Position numbers and translations under genes: made by a program. Shown piece by piece: positions 15,281 through 23,466 of a stretch of 23,674 bases of DNA (its first letter is position 1; each line of letters starts with the position of its first letter). Origin of the DNA: CAZYSK01 sp964649415 (GTDB taxonomy: Bacteria > Chloroflexota > Anaerolineae > B4-G1); NCBI GenBank assembly GCA_964649415.1, contig CAZYSK010000087.1, positions 1 through 23,674 of the forward strand, written 5' to 3'. The notes beneath the pieces are model-generated. The model saw nothing but the letters and a program-made list of their open reading frames with translations, had not been told where the DNA came from and searched no databases.

Positions 15281-17657
15281 ACGTCTCCTCGTCGCCACCC
15301 TCGGGTGAAACGCCGATCTGATTGAGAAAAGCCGCCACCCTGTGGGGCCACGTGAAGTAAGGAATGGTGATGTGATAGGCGTTTGTCCCCATCTCCCTCC
15401 GCAGGTCGTCGTCGGCCAGGAGCAACTCTATGGCGGTGGCGAAACCGTCCACGTCGTCGGCCTGGACCGCGACTGCCCCCTGGCCCCACCTTATGGGGTG
15501 GTGTTCCCCGGCCAGGCCTGGCCGCCCCGCTTCGTCCAGCACCTCGACCTCATCCCCCAGCAAGTACTCGCTCACAAAGGGTATCAGATGGCTGCCCACG
15601 ACCGGGACGGCCGTGGCCGCGGCCTCCTGCGCCGACATGCCAAAACCCTCCATCACGGAAGGGGTGCAATATACATCCGTCACCGCGTATACGGTCGGCA
15701 GCAGCGACCAGATAGAGCCCACGACCGCGACGCGGCGCTGTAGACCCAGGGAGCGGATCAACTGCGCGAGGTCCCTGGCCAAGTCCCCTGCGTTCTCGTC
15801 TATCGAGACCACGAGCAGGCTATTGGGAATCCGCCGCCGGACGAGGTCGAAGGCCCTGATCAACACGTCCTTGCGCTTCGTCGCATCTGTGCGACTGATC
15901 TCTGTGACGATCCTGCATCGACGCACTTCCTCGGGCGACAGCCCGGACCGCTGGCTCAAGAACCGCCAAACGTCGTCCTCGTCCGAGACCTCACGGGGGT
16001 GGAAACGCTCCGGGTCCACACACGGCGGGAGGAACGAGATCATCCCGGCGAATCTGTAGTCTTCCTCCAATGACTGCCCGATCTTGGATGACGTGGCGAC
16101 GATACCATCCAGCTCTCCGCCCGTCATCAAGCTGCTTTCGATGGCGATACGCTCGTCAATACGCAGGCCAGGCCACTGCTGGGGTGATACGTTGCGCTTC
16201 TTGATGGCACCCAGCGAATGGGGAATCCAGACGTGCCTCGCCCGCTGCGGCAGCGCCCGATTGTACAGCGCCCCCAGTTTGGCCCCATCCCAATAGTGGG
16301 AGATGATCAGGTCAACGTCGACATCCATTGACCGTTTCAGCGACTCAACCAGGTGGGGCATGCGTTCATCCATGTCCTCTTTGCGGACGAAATCGGGCAG
16401 GCCATCCTCCAGGTACAGGATTCGCTGGTGTCCGCCCCGATAGTGCACCCCGCCGCGCAGTTCGCCGGTGACCGGATGGGGATAGCCCCCGCGGTTCACG
16501 ATCGTGACCTTGAAGCCGAGTTCTGCCAGGGCCGCGGTGAACTGGTTCACGAACGCGTTCTGCCCACCCGTGTCTGGCAAGCCAGGGATGACGCGCCACT
16601 GATGGACGCCGTGATTGGTGATCATCAAGATGTGTCTCTTGCGCGAAGCAAGAAAGGTCCTGTGGCGCGCCTTCACGCTCTCTCTGCGCCAATCCACCGA
16701 CAAATTACCATTGCTGGCTACCTTCACCGGCAGCGGATCGCTCAACTGGCCCACGAACGTGCCATCGGCCGCAAACATATGCGAGGCCAAGAAGCACCAA
16801 TCACCATCAGGCCCTCGCACTAGTTTGCCTGCATAGAGTGAGCCGATCTCGTCGCCGACCAGAAACTCCTCGGTGGCAAACCGGAACGGCCCCAGGGGGT
16901 CATCGGCGACCAGGTAATGGGTGCCGCTTTCCGGTTCGATGCCGATTCGCTGGCGGCGATGGCTCGAATGGACGTCGGCAACCGCACAGAAGAGCAGGTA
17001 GTAGCCCCCGTCGATCTCTACGAGCTGCGGCACCTCCATGTGACCGAAATCGCCCGGATCGATGAGCGGAGGTAGTACGTCCCAGTGGACCAAGTCATCG
17101 GACCGGGCATGTCCGATCACACCGCGGCCATCGGGCGGGCCGTGGTTGGCGCGGGCCGTGATGAACGCGTGGAAATCTCCCGCCTCAGGGTGACGGAAAA
17201 CCCAAGGGTCGCGCCAGGCTTGCTCGTGCCACAGGTCTGGATCGAGCGACTCATACCAGCGTGGGTCAGCGACGATGATCGGGTTCGCCGGGTGCCGGTC
17301 CCAGTGGATCAGATCGTCCGATGTCGCCAGGCCGATACGCTGCACCCGTCCTTTCTCGGCCAGACTGCCCCCGGTATAGAAGAGAAACCACGTCCCTTCG
17401 TGCCGGATGATACTGCCGGTCCAGGTCGTGTAGTCGTCCCACGCGCCGCTCTCGGAACGGCTGGGACGGAGCGCATCGGGCAGTATCTCCCAGCGACGCA
17501 GATCTTGAGAGACAGCGTGGCCGATGGAGACGTTCCAATGACGCAGCTTCTCATCCTGCAGCGCGCGAGAGGCCTGCAGGTAGAAGACGTGATAGTCGAG
17601 ACCATCTTGGGCCAGCCAGAAGTCCCACAGCCACTTGTCAGGAAGTCTCAGTGCCAT
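15264..17657 (-). CDS. GH32/GH68-like beta-fructosidase domain fused to a GT4 glycosyltransferase
   Basis: This 797-residue protein joins two opposed activities. Residues 1-~335 form a five-bladed propeller of the GH-J type. The likely nucleophile is Asp12 in WLWDFWL (compare WDSW in levansucrases), then WTGSII (79-84), Arg149-Asp150-Pro (RDP triad) and the acid/base Glu208 in MEVPQL. All three catalytic acids are in place. Residues ~341-780 are a GT-B glycosyltransferase of the sucrose-synthase/SPS type: PDTGGQNAFV, SHYWDGAKLGALYN, WIPHSLGAIKK, and E-x7-E in MEGFGMSAQE (Glu670, Glu678). It may cleave a fructosyl glycoside and transfer the sugar onward, but the real reaction is unknown. I chose ATG 17657; a TTG at 17684 would add nine residues. 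There is no signal peptide, so it is cytoplasmic. Confidence 0.85.
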   Translation of the reverse strand: MALRLPDKWLWDFWLAQDGLDYHVFYLQASRALQDEKLRHWNVSIGHAVSQDLRRWEILPDALRPSRSESGAWDDYTTWTGSIIRHEGTWFLFYTGGSLAEKGRVQRIGLATSDDLIHWDRHPANPIIVADPRWYESLDPDLWHEQAWRDPWVFRHPEAGDFHAFITARANHGPPDGRGVIGHARSDDLVHWDVLPPLIDPGDFGHMEVPQLVEIDGGYYLLFCAVADVHSSHRRQRIGIEPESGTHYLVADDPLGPFRFATEEFLVGDEIGSLYAGKLVRGPDGDWCFLASHMFAADGTFVGQLSDPLPVKVASNGNLSVDWRRESVKARHRTFLASRKRHILMITNHGVHQWRVIPGLPDTGGQNAFVNQFTAALAELGFKVTIVNRGGYPHPVTGELRGGVHYRGGHQRILYLEDGLPDFVRKEDMDERMPHLVESLKRSMDVDVDLIISHYWDGAKLGALYNRALPQRARHVWIPHSLGAIKKRNVSPQQWPGLRIDERIAIESSLMTGGELDGIVATSSKIGQSLEEDYRFAGMISFLPPCVDPERFHPREVSDEDDVWRFLSQRSGLSPEEVRRCRIVTEISRTDATKRKDVLIRAFDLVRRRIPNSLLVVSIDENAGDLARDLAQLIRSLGLQRRVAVVGSIWSLLPTVYAVTDVYCTPSVMEGFGMSAQEAAATAVPVVGSHLIPFVSEYLLGDEVEVLDEAGRPGLAGEHHPIRWGQGAVAVQADDVDGFATAIELLLADDDLRREMGTNAYHITIPYFTWPHRVAAFLNQIGVSPEGGDEETYEPAD

Positions 17658-17689
17658 AGCCAGCGACCAGCTCCCGTCAATCAAACGGC

Positions 17690-17712
17690 CGGGGCGGGCA
17701 GACCCCGCCCCG
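17690..17712. other. GC-rich hairpin between permease and hydrolase genes
   Basis: CGGGGCGGG (17690-17698) and CCCGCCCCG (17704-17712) form a perfect 9-bp stem with loop CAGAC. It lies in the 109-bp gap between the second permease and the GH-GT gene. There is no T-run, so it is more likely an mRNA stability or attenuation element than a full terminator. Confidence 0.55.
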
Positions 17713-17766
17713 TCAGGCTTGCCCCGATCTCAGAAACTCACCGGCCAGATCAATTAGGGGGTATAC

Positions 17767-18663
17767 CTATCCCTTGATACCCGTTGAGGCCACGCTCTGC
17801 ACGAACCACTTCTGGAATAGCAAAAACACGATCAGGACTGGGATAGTGATCATCGAGGCAAATGCCATGATGTCACCCCAGATCTTGGGATCCAACCCAA
17901 AGAACTGTTGCATCCCGATCATCAGGGGCCGCACTTCCGGTCCACGAGTGACCATCAAGGGCCAGAGGAAATCTCCCCAATGCGTGAGGAACTGGAGGAT
18001 GGCCACGGTGGCAAAGACCGGCCTGGATAGGGGCAGCACGATCCTCCAGAAGATACGCAGGAGACCCGCGCCATCCACCAACGCCGCCTCCTCGAGATCT
18101 TTGGGCAGGCCGATGAAGAATTGGTAGAACAGGAAGATCGAGAAAGCATCGGCGACGAAGGGGATGATCTGCACATGGTAGGTATCAAGCCACGAAGTCG
18201 CGCCGCCAAACCAGGGCAGGCGGTTCACCAACAACAACAGCGGCACGGCCACCGATTCGAAAGGAATGATGATCAGAGCGACGACCACGGCTAACAGGAA
18301 ACCGCGCCCCTTGAAGCGCAGGCGAGCCAGAGCATAGGCCATCAAGCTGTTTATCGTCAATCCCAATAACACCGTGCCCCCAACAATCAGCACCGAGTTG
18401 AACATCAATTGGCCGAAACCCAACTGGTCAAACACATCGTAGTAGTTCTGTATGCCTAATTCGCCACGAGGCACGAAAGCGTACAGGGTGCTCATGTCGG
18501 TCAGCACCTGCGTTTCGTTGTTCTTGATGGATGAGACGAACATAAACACGATGGGGAACAGGAAGAAGACCGCCAACAGAGACATGACCAGGTACGTCAG
18601 TCCATCCCGGAGCCCTCTTCGGATACGATAGCCCAGGCTATATGGGGTAGTTGTAGTCGTCAT
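17767..18663 (-). CDS. ABC sugar transporter permease, MalG family
   Basis: This 298-residue inner-membrane protein has six predicted hydrophobic segments, starting with LTYLVMSLLAVFFLFPIVFM. The cytoplasmic EAA loop, which docks the ATPase, is DLEEAALVDGAGLLRIFWRI then VLPLSRP, as in carbohydrate uptake transporter-1 permeases. It pairs with the MalF-type subunit encoded just upstream, whose stop is 1 bp before this ATG. A longer frame starts at 18726 but overlaps the upstream gene and lacks a ribosome site. The neighbours point to uptake of an oligosaccharide or glycoside. No ATPase gene is in the window, so a shared MsmK/MalK-type ATPase from elsewhere must power it. Confidence 0.92.
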   Translation of the reverse strand: MTTTTTPYSLGYRIRRGLRDGLTYLVMSLLAVFFLFPIVFMFVSSIKNNETQVLTDMSTLYAFVPRGELGIQNYYDVFDQLGFGQLMFNSVLIVGGTVLLGLTINSLMAYALARLRFKGRGFLLAVVVALIIIPFESVAVPLLLLVNRLPWFGGATSWLDTYHVQIIPFVADAFSIFLFYQFFIGLPKDLEEAALVDGAGLLRIFWRIVLPLSRPVFATVAILQFLTHWGDFLWPLMVTRGPEVRPLMIGMQQFFGLDPKIWGDIMAFASMITIPVLIVFLLFQKWFVQSVASTGIKG

Positions 18664-18664
18664 G

Positions 18665-19582
18665 TCAGTCCACCGCCCTTTCTTCACGCAAGAAGTACCG
18701 CTGGAGCATGGAGACACCCAACACAATCAAGAAGAAAGCGATGCTGGCCGCGGAGGCATATCCGACCTTAAGCTGTCCCCAGCCCTGATGCACCACGTGG
18801 ACAATGGTAGTCATGGAGGCATTCTGGGGCCCGCCGTTGGTCATCACCTCGACCTGGGTGAACAGCTTGAACGCCAGGATCGTCGTCGCCAGCACAACGA
18901 AGATGGTGGTGTTGCGGAGTTGAGGTAGTGTGACACTGAAGAACTGCTGCAACGTGTTCGCGCCATCCACATTGGCTGCCTCGTAAAGCGAATCGGGGAT
19001 CTCTTGGAGACCCGCCAGGTAGATCACCATCTGGAAGCCAACGCCCTGCCAGATGGAGAGGAGCATGATGGCCGGGAAGACGAGCTTGGTGTCTTGTAGC
19101 CAGTCGTAGGGCCCCAGAGCGCCGAAGGTGATCGTCTGGATGAACGCGTTGATCAACCCTTCCCCAGGGTTGTAGAGAAAGGTCCAGATGATGGCCACCA
19201 CGACCATCGTCGTCACAACGGGGCTGAAGTAGATGGTGCGAAAGAGGTTCATTCCTTTGAGCTTCTGATTGACCAATATGGCCAGGAGCAGTGCCAGCGA
19301 GGTCTGCACCGGCACCACTACGGCGACGAAGTAGAAGTTGTTGAGTAGACCTCGTAGAAACGCTTCGTCCTTCGCCAAACGGACGAAATTGCGAAAGCCG
19401 ATTAGCTGGGTAGGGAGGTTGGGGTTGGGGATCAGTCGCTGATCGGTGAAAGAAAAACCAATGGCCATCAAGAAAGGAACGATGAGGAAAACGACGAGCA
19501 GTAGCATCGCCGGCATTGAGAAAACCCAAGCCATGATAGATTCTCTGCGGCGACGGGATATTGGGGATTGCACAGTGGACAT
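18665..19582 (-). CDS. ABC sugar transporter permease, MalF/UgpA family
   Basis: This 305-residue inner-membrane permease has six hydrophobic segments, the first being AWVFSMPAMLLLVVFLIVPF. The region FRTIYFSPVVTTMVVVAIIW is typical of this family. The EAA loop reads SLYEAANVDGANTLQQFFSV then TLPQL. It is the partner of the MalG-type permease downstream. The ATG at 19582 is preceded by GGAGG; an upstream in-frame start at 19642 would run through the hairpin that separates this gene from the binding-protein gene, so I reject it. Translation is probably coupled to the next gene because only 1 bp lies between stop and start. Confidence 0.92.
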   Translation of the reverse strand: MSTVQSPISRRRRESIMAWVFSMPAMLLLVVFLIVPFLMAIGFSFTDQRLIPNPNLPTQLIGFRNFVRLAKDEAFLRGLLNNFYFVAVVVPVQTSLALLLAILVNQKLKGMNLFRTIYFSPVVTTMVVVAIIWTFLYNPGEGLINAFIQTITFGALGPYDWLQDTKLVFPAIMLLSIWQGVGFQMVIYLAGLQEIPDSLYEAANVDGANTLQQFFSVTLPQLRNTTIFVVLATTILAFKLFTQVEVMTNGGPQNASMTTIVHVVHQGWGQLKVGYASAASIAFFLIVLGVSMLQRYFLREERAVD

Positions 19583-19602
19583 GATTTTCCTCCGCGGTAG
19601 GT

Positions 19603-19629
19603 CGTCGGGGGCGCTGAGCGCCCCCGACG
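19603..19629. other. Strong hairpin between binding-protein and permease genes
   Basis: CGTCGGGGGCGC (19603-19614) and GCGCCCCCGACG (19618-19629) form a perfect 12-bp stem with loop TGA. There is no T-run. In sugar ABC operons such as malEFG, a hairpin at this position protects the upstream binding-protein mRNA and lowers permease expression; the same role is inferred here. Confidence 0.6.
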
Positions 19630-19650
19630 ATTCATTGGACACACTGCTTC

Positions 19651-22224
19651 TTACGGCGATGGATACCCCTGGTTATCCTCGATGTCTTGGTCGATCTTCT
19701 CCACCGCCTTGTCGAGCTCTTCCTGCACGTCCGCGCCGGCCACGATGTTCTGCACGACCTCGGCATAGGCAGACGTGATCACCGGGTACGCGGGCGTCAC
19801 GGGACGCTCCAGCGCCACCCCGCCCTCCAACTGCTGCACGAAGACGTTCAGCGGCCCGCCCTCGGCGTACAGTTCCGACTGCGCGATAGCACTCTTGCGC
19901 GCCGGCACCGCACCGTTGGCGTTGGTCATGCGCAGGATCTGCTCGGGTTCAACCAGGTACTGCAGGAACTTCCAGGCGGCGTCGGGGTGCTCACAGGAGT
20001 TGGTGATGCCCCAGTTCCACGAGCCCATGCCGGTGACGGCCTGGTCGCCGAACTTCGGCACCGGGATCAACACCACGTCGTCGCCCAGACCCTCGCTGTG
20101 CGGCGTCCACATCCAGTGCCCCACCCACGAGAGCGCCGTCTTCTTCTGAACATAGAAGTCTTCATCCCCGGCCGGCTCGGCGATGGCGTAGCCGTCCTCG
20201 AACAGGCTCTGGAAGAACTCCATCGCCTCCACCGCCTCCGGCCCGTTCAGCACCCCCTCCGCGCTCTGATAGTCCGTCCGGTCTATCAGATCGCCACCGA
20301 AGGACTGTAGGATCGGCGAGAAGCCGTACGTGAACCACTCCCCTGCCCCGTAATTCATCTTGAAGTCTATCGCGTACTCCACCTCGGGCAGCGCCTGCAG
20401 CTTCTCCAGCGCATCCACGAACTCGTCCTTGTCCCAGGCGTCGTCGATGCCTGTCGGGATGCGCACCCCTGCCTTCTCCAGGTACTCCTTGTTGCCCCAG
20501 ATCGCCAGGCCGGAGTCAAACGTGCCCAGGCTGTAGAGGTTCCCGGCGTAGGTGCCCTGACTGATGATCGAGGGCAGGAAGTCGTTCTTCAGGTCGGTGG
20601 ACACGAAATCGTCCATGGGTCGCAGGTAGCCGGACCAGGCGTAGTTGTACAGAAAGGGACCGTCGAAGTCGAGCAGGCAGGGCAGATCGTTCGCCAACGC
20701 AGCCGCGTTGACCTGATCGTTGTACGAACCCTCCGGCAACTGCACCGCGTCAATGATGACGCCGTACTGGCGGGAGTTGAAGTCCTCCACCTGGGCGTCG
20801 AGCACGTCCCGTTCCTCGCCCTTGCCGGAGTGGAACCAGACCTCGACCGTGACCGGCTCTACCGCCTCGGCTCCAGGCACCGGGTATCCCTGGTTATCCT
20901 GGATGTCCTGGCCGATCTTCTCCACCGCCTTGTCGAGCTCCTCCTTCACATCCGCGCCGGCCACGATGTTCTGCACGACCTCGGCATAGGCAGACGTGAT
21001 CACCGGGTACGCGGGCGTCACGGGACGCTCCAGCGCCACCCCGCCCTCCAACTGCTGCACGAAGACGTTCAGCGGCCCGCCCTCGGCGTACAGTTCCGAC
21101 TGCGCGATAGCACTCTTGCGCGCCGGCACCGCACCGTTGGCGTTGGTCATGCGCAGGATCTGCTCGGGTTCAACCAGGTACTGCAGGAACTTCCAGGCGG
21201 CGTCGGGGTGCTCACAGGAGTTGGTGATGCCCCAGTTCCACGAGCCCATGCCGGTGACGGCCTGGTCGCCGAACTTCGGCACCGGGATCAACACCACGTC
21301 GTCGCCCAGACCCTCGCTGTGCGGCGTCCACATCCAGTGCCCCACCCACGAGAGCGCCGTCTTCTTCTGAACATAGAAGTCTTCATCCCCGGCCGGCTCG
21401 GCGATGGCGTAGCCGTCCTCGAACAGGCTCTGGAAGAACTCCATCGCCTCCACCGCCTCCGGCCCGTTCAGCACCCCCTCCGCGCTCTGATAGTCCGTCC
21501 GGTCTATCAGATCGCCACCGAAGGACTGTAGGATCGGCGAGAAGCCGTACGTGAACCACTCCCCTGCCCCGTAATTCATCTTGAAGTCTATCGCGTACTC
21601 CACCTCGGGCAGCGCCTGCAGCTTCTCCAGCGCATCCACGAACTCGTCCTTGTCCCAGGCGTCGTCGATGCCTGTCGGGATGCGCACCCCTGCCTTCTCC
21701 AGGTACTCCTTGTTGCCCCAGATCGCCAGGCCGGAGTCAAACGTGCCCAGGCTGTAGAGGTTCCCGGCGTAGGTGCCCTGACTGATGATCGAGGGCAGGA
21801 AGTCGTTCTTCAGGTCGGTGGACACGAAATCGTCCATGGGTCGCAGGTAGCCGGACCAGGCGTAGTTGTACAGAAAGGGACCGTCGAAGTCGAGCAGGCA
21901 GGGCAGATCGTTCGCCAACGCAGCCGCGTTGACCTGATCGTTGTACGAACCCTCCGGCAACTGCACCGCCTCGATGACGATCTCGTCCTGCATCGCGTTG
22001 AAGTCCGTCACCTGGGCATCAAGCACGTCCCGTTCCTCGCCCTTGCCGGAGTGGAACCAGACTTCCACAGTGACTGCCTCAACCTCAGGCTCTTCGGCAG
22101 GCTCGGCCGGCGCTTCAGTGGGCTCGGCCGGCGGGGCTTCGGTAGGCGGCGCTCCGCAGGCCACCACCAGTGTGGTGACGATGACCAAGAGACTCAAGAG
22201 CGACCATAGTATTCGCTTCTTCAT
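19651..22224 (-). CDS. ABC sugar-binding lipoprotein with two fused substrate-binding domains
   Basis: This 857-residue protein is about twice the usual family length. Residues 1-23 are a lipoprotein signal peptide ending in a VVAC lipobox (Cys23), followed by a PTEAPPAEPTEAPAEP linker. Domain 1 begins at VTVEVWFHSGKGEERDV (51) and domain 2 repeats it at 458, an offset of 407 residues (1221 bp). Each half is a cluster-B (MalE/UgpB-type) binding fold with aromatic-rich ligand patches (FDGPFLYNYAWSGYL, SWVGHWMWTPHSEGL). Only the first has a signal and lipid anchor, so both domains are tethered as one chain on the outer face of the membrane. Over ~1019 bp the two halves are identical at the DNA level while their edges differ. 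ATG 22224 follows GAGGAGGAA. The gene is first in the transporter operon after the lacI-type regulator. Confidence 0.9.
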   Translation of the reverse strand: MKKRILWSLLSLLVIVTTLVVACGAPPTEAPPAEPTEAPAEPAEEPEVEAVTVEVWFHSGKGEERDVLDAQVTDFNAMQDEIVIEAVQLPEGSYNDQVNAAALANDLPCLLDFDGPFLYNYAWSGYLRPMDDFVSTDLKNDFLPSIISQGTYAGNLYSLGTFDSGLAIWGNKEYLEKAGVRIPTGIDDAWDKDEFVDALEKLQALPEVEYAIDFKMNYGAGEWFTYGFSPILQSFGGDLIDRTDYQSAEGVLNGPEAVEAMEFFQSLFEDGYAIAEPAGDEDFYVQKKTALSWVGHWMWTPHSEGLGDDVVLIPVPKFGDQAVTGMGSWNWGITNSCEHPDAAWKFLQYLVEPEQILRMTNANGAVPARKSAIAQSELYAEGGPLNVFVQQLEGGVALERPVTPAYPVITSAYAEVVQNIVAGADVKEELDKAVEKIGQDIQDNQGYPVPGAEAVEPVTVEVWFHSGKGEERDVLDAQVEDFNSRQYGVIIDAVQLPEGSYNDQVNAAALANDLPCLLDFDGPFLYNYAWSGYLRPMDDFVSTDLKNDFLPSIISQGTYAGNLYSLGTFDSGLAIWGNKEYLEKAGVRIPTGIDDAWDKDEFVDALEKLQALPEVEYAIDFKMNYGAGEWFTYGFSPILQSFGGDLIDRTDYQSAEGVLNGPEAVEAMEFFQSLFEDGYAIAEPAGDEDFYVQKKTALSWVGHWMWTPHSEGLGDDVVLIPVPKFGDQAVTGMGSWNWGITNSCEHPDAAWKFLQYLVEPEQILRMTNANGAVPARKSAIAQSELYAEGGPLNVFVQQLEGGVALERPVTPAYPVITSAYAEVVQNIVAGADVQEELDKAVEKIDQDIEDNQGYPSP
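19730..20748. repeat. Direct repeat copy A (C-terminal binding domain), identical to copy B
   Basis: By line-by-line reading this stretch appears identical to 20951-21969 at an offset of 1221 bp. It is bounded on the left by scattered differences (last one at 19729) and on the right by a diverged block starting at 20749. Confidence 0.85.
20951..21969. repeat. Direct repeat copy B (N-terminal binding domain)
   Basis: This is the partner of copy A at 19730-20748. The flanking parts of the unit (about 20881-20950 and 21970-22080) are similar but carry many substitutions, including amino-acid changes (VTDFNAMQDEIVIEA versus VEDFNSRQYGVIIDA). Confidence 0.85.
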
Positions 22225-22313
22225 CTGATATTCCTCCTCACTTTTCTGCTAACACGTTGCGCAATTTGTCGAAGCAATCGGAGTCGCAAAACACAGTGTT
22301 TGGGTTTGCTCAA
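22221..22313 (-). CDS. Possible 30-residue leader ORF before the binding-protein gene
   Basis: On the minus strand a strong AAGGAGGTG lies 5 bp before a TTG at 22313. The frame runs 30 codons (beginning SKPKHCVLRLRLLRQ after the start, rich in Arg and Lys) and its TGA overlaps the ATG of the binding-protein gene as ATGA. A strong ribosome site without another gene to serve, plus the coupled stop/start, is the only support. It might be a leader peptide controlling translation of the transporter gene, or chance. No homolog is recognised. Confidence 0.3.
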   Translation of the reverse strand: MSKPKHCVLRLRLLRQIAQRVSRKVRRNIR

Positions 22314-22350
22314 TACGTCACCTCCTTGATCCGGTTTGGGACTGCTCAAC

Positions 22351-22399
22351 TGTCAATAGTCTCTCTCCTTTCCGCTGTTCTCGTTGGAACCGGTTCCAA
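22351..22399 (-). promoter_or_regulatory. LacI-type operator and possible promoter of the sugar operon
   Basis: TTGGAACCGGTTCCAA at 22384-22399 is a perfect 16-bp palindrome of the LacI/GalR operator type, related to the site at the regulator's own promoter. About 27 bp downstream on the minus strand a perfect -35 TTGACA occurs (22356-22351), but the -10 at the right spacing (CGGATC) is poor. The operator is convincing; the exact promoter is not. Confidence 0.65.
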
Positions 22400-22443
22400 A
22401 TCCAGATGGCGACAGACAACACACAAGCCACAGCTTCTGTCCA

Positions 22444-23448
22444 CTAGACAGGCGAGGCGGTGGTATCTCGAACGACTAATTCAATTGGGAGCAAAACCTG
22501 GCGGGGAGTTGGCGGTGGGGCGGCAATGGATTCAAGCAACAGCTTGACCCCCTCGACCCCTGAGATGAAGAGAGGTTGATGTATGGTCGTCAGGTGTAGG
22601 TACTCGGCGATTTCGATGTCATCGTAGCCAATGACGGACAGATCCCCAGGCACTGCCAGGCCCAGGTCCCGAGCTGCCTCCAGCACCCCCATGGCCTGGG
22701 TGTCGCTGGCCGCGAAGATGGCCGTGGGCGGATCCTCCAAATTCATCAACTGATGAGTCATCTGCCGTGCCTGTTCGCGGCCGTGTTCATCGGCAAGATG
22801 ATATTCGGTCCGAAAAGGAATCGCGTACTCGTCCAATGCCTGGCGATAACCCTGATAGCGATAGCGACTAGAGGTGAAATTGAAAGGCGTCGTAAGAGGG
22901 TCGCTGATGTAGGCCACCTTGCGATGGCCCAATTCGAGCAAGTGGCGGGTGGCCATGGCTCCCCCCTTCACGTCGTCTATCATCACTCGACTCAGACAGG
23001 TGGGGGAATCGTTGATCAGCACAGCAGGCAGGCCAGCCGCAGCGAAACGCTCGACGTACTCGTCACTGGGTGGGAAGGCGACGATCAGGAGGCCATCAAC
23101 GCGCCGGCTTGTGGGTATTGCCTCGAGGCAACGATCCCGCTTCTCGGGGGTCTCCACGTTGTAGACGAGAAGATCGTATTCTGTGTCAGCGAGGGCTGCC
23201 TCCACCCCCCGCAGCCGCTCGACGAACGAAGGACGGGTGAAGAAAGGAGCTGCGGCCCCGATGGTGAGCGTCTTGCCGAGAGACAGCCGGCGCGCGAAGG
23301 GGTTGGGCACGTAGTCCAACTCCTCCATCGCCCTCAACACCTTCTGGCGGGTGGCCTCGCTGACCTGGGGGCTGTTATTCAGAACCCTTGAGACCGTACC
23401 GACTCCCACCCCGGCCTTGCGGGCCACGTCCGAAATAGTCGCGGTCAC
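22444..23448 (-). CDS. LacI-family transcriptional regulator of the sugar cluster
   Basis: This 334-residue regulator has an N-terminal LacI helix-turn-helix (residues ~4-23, TISDVARKAGVGVGTVSRVL) and hinge helix (NPFARRLSLGKT). A periplasmic-binding-protein-like effector domain follows, including DGLLIVAFPPSD, RHLLELGHRKVAYISDP, AIFAASDTQAMGVLEAARDL and GYDDIEIAEYLHLTTIHQPL. It binds palindromic operators as a dimer and releases them, or binds more tightly, on sensing a sugar. The start is GTG at 23448. Its own promoter carries a matching operator, so it is probably autoregulated. The adjacent transporter operon also has an operator, so it is the likely target. The effector is unknown; a fructosyl sugar or its phosphate is plausible from the operon content. 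Confidence 0.93.
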   Translation of the reverse strand: MTATISDVARKAGVGVGTVSRVLNNSPQVSEATRQKVLRAMEELDYVPNPFARRLSLGKTLTIGAAAPFFTRPSFVERLRGVEAALADTEYDLLVYNVETPEKRDRCLEAIPTSRRVDGLLIVAFPPSDEYVERFAAAGLPAVLINDSPTCLSRVMIDDVKGGAMATRHLLELGHRKVAYISDPLTTPFNFTSSRYRYQGYRQALDEYAIPFRTEYHLADEHGREQARQMTHQLMNLEDPPTAIFAASDTQAMGVLEAARDLGLAVPGDLSVIGYDDIEIAEYLHLTTIHQPLFISGVEGVKLLLESIAAPPPTPRQVLLPIELVVRDTTASPV

Positions 23449-23466
23449 CCTGCCACTCCTTTATCG

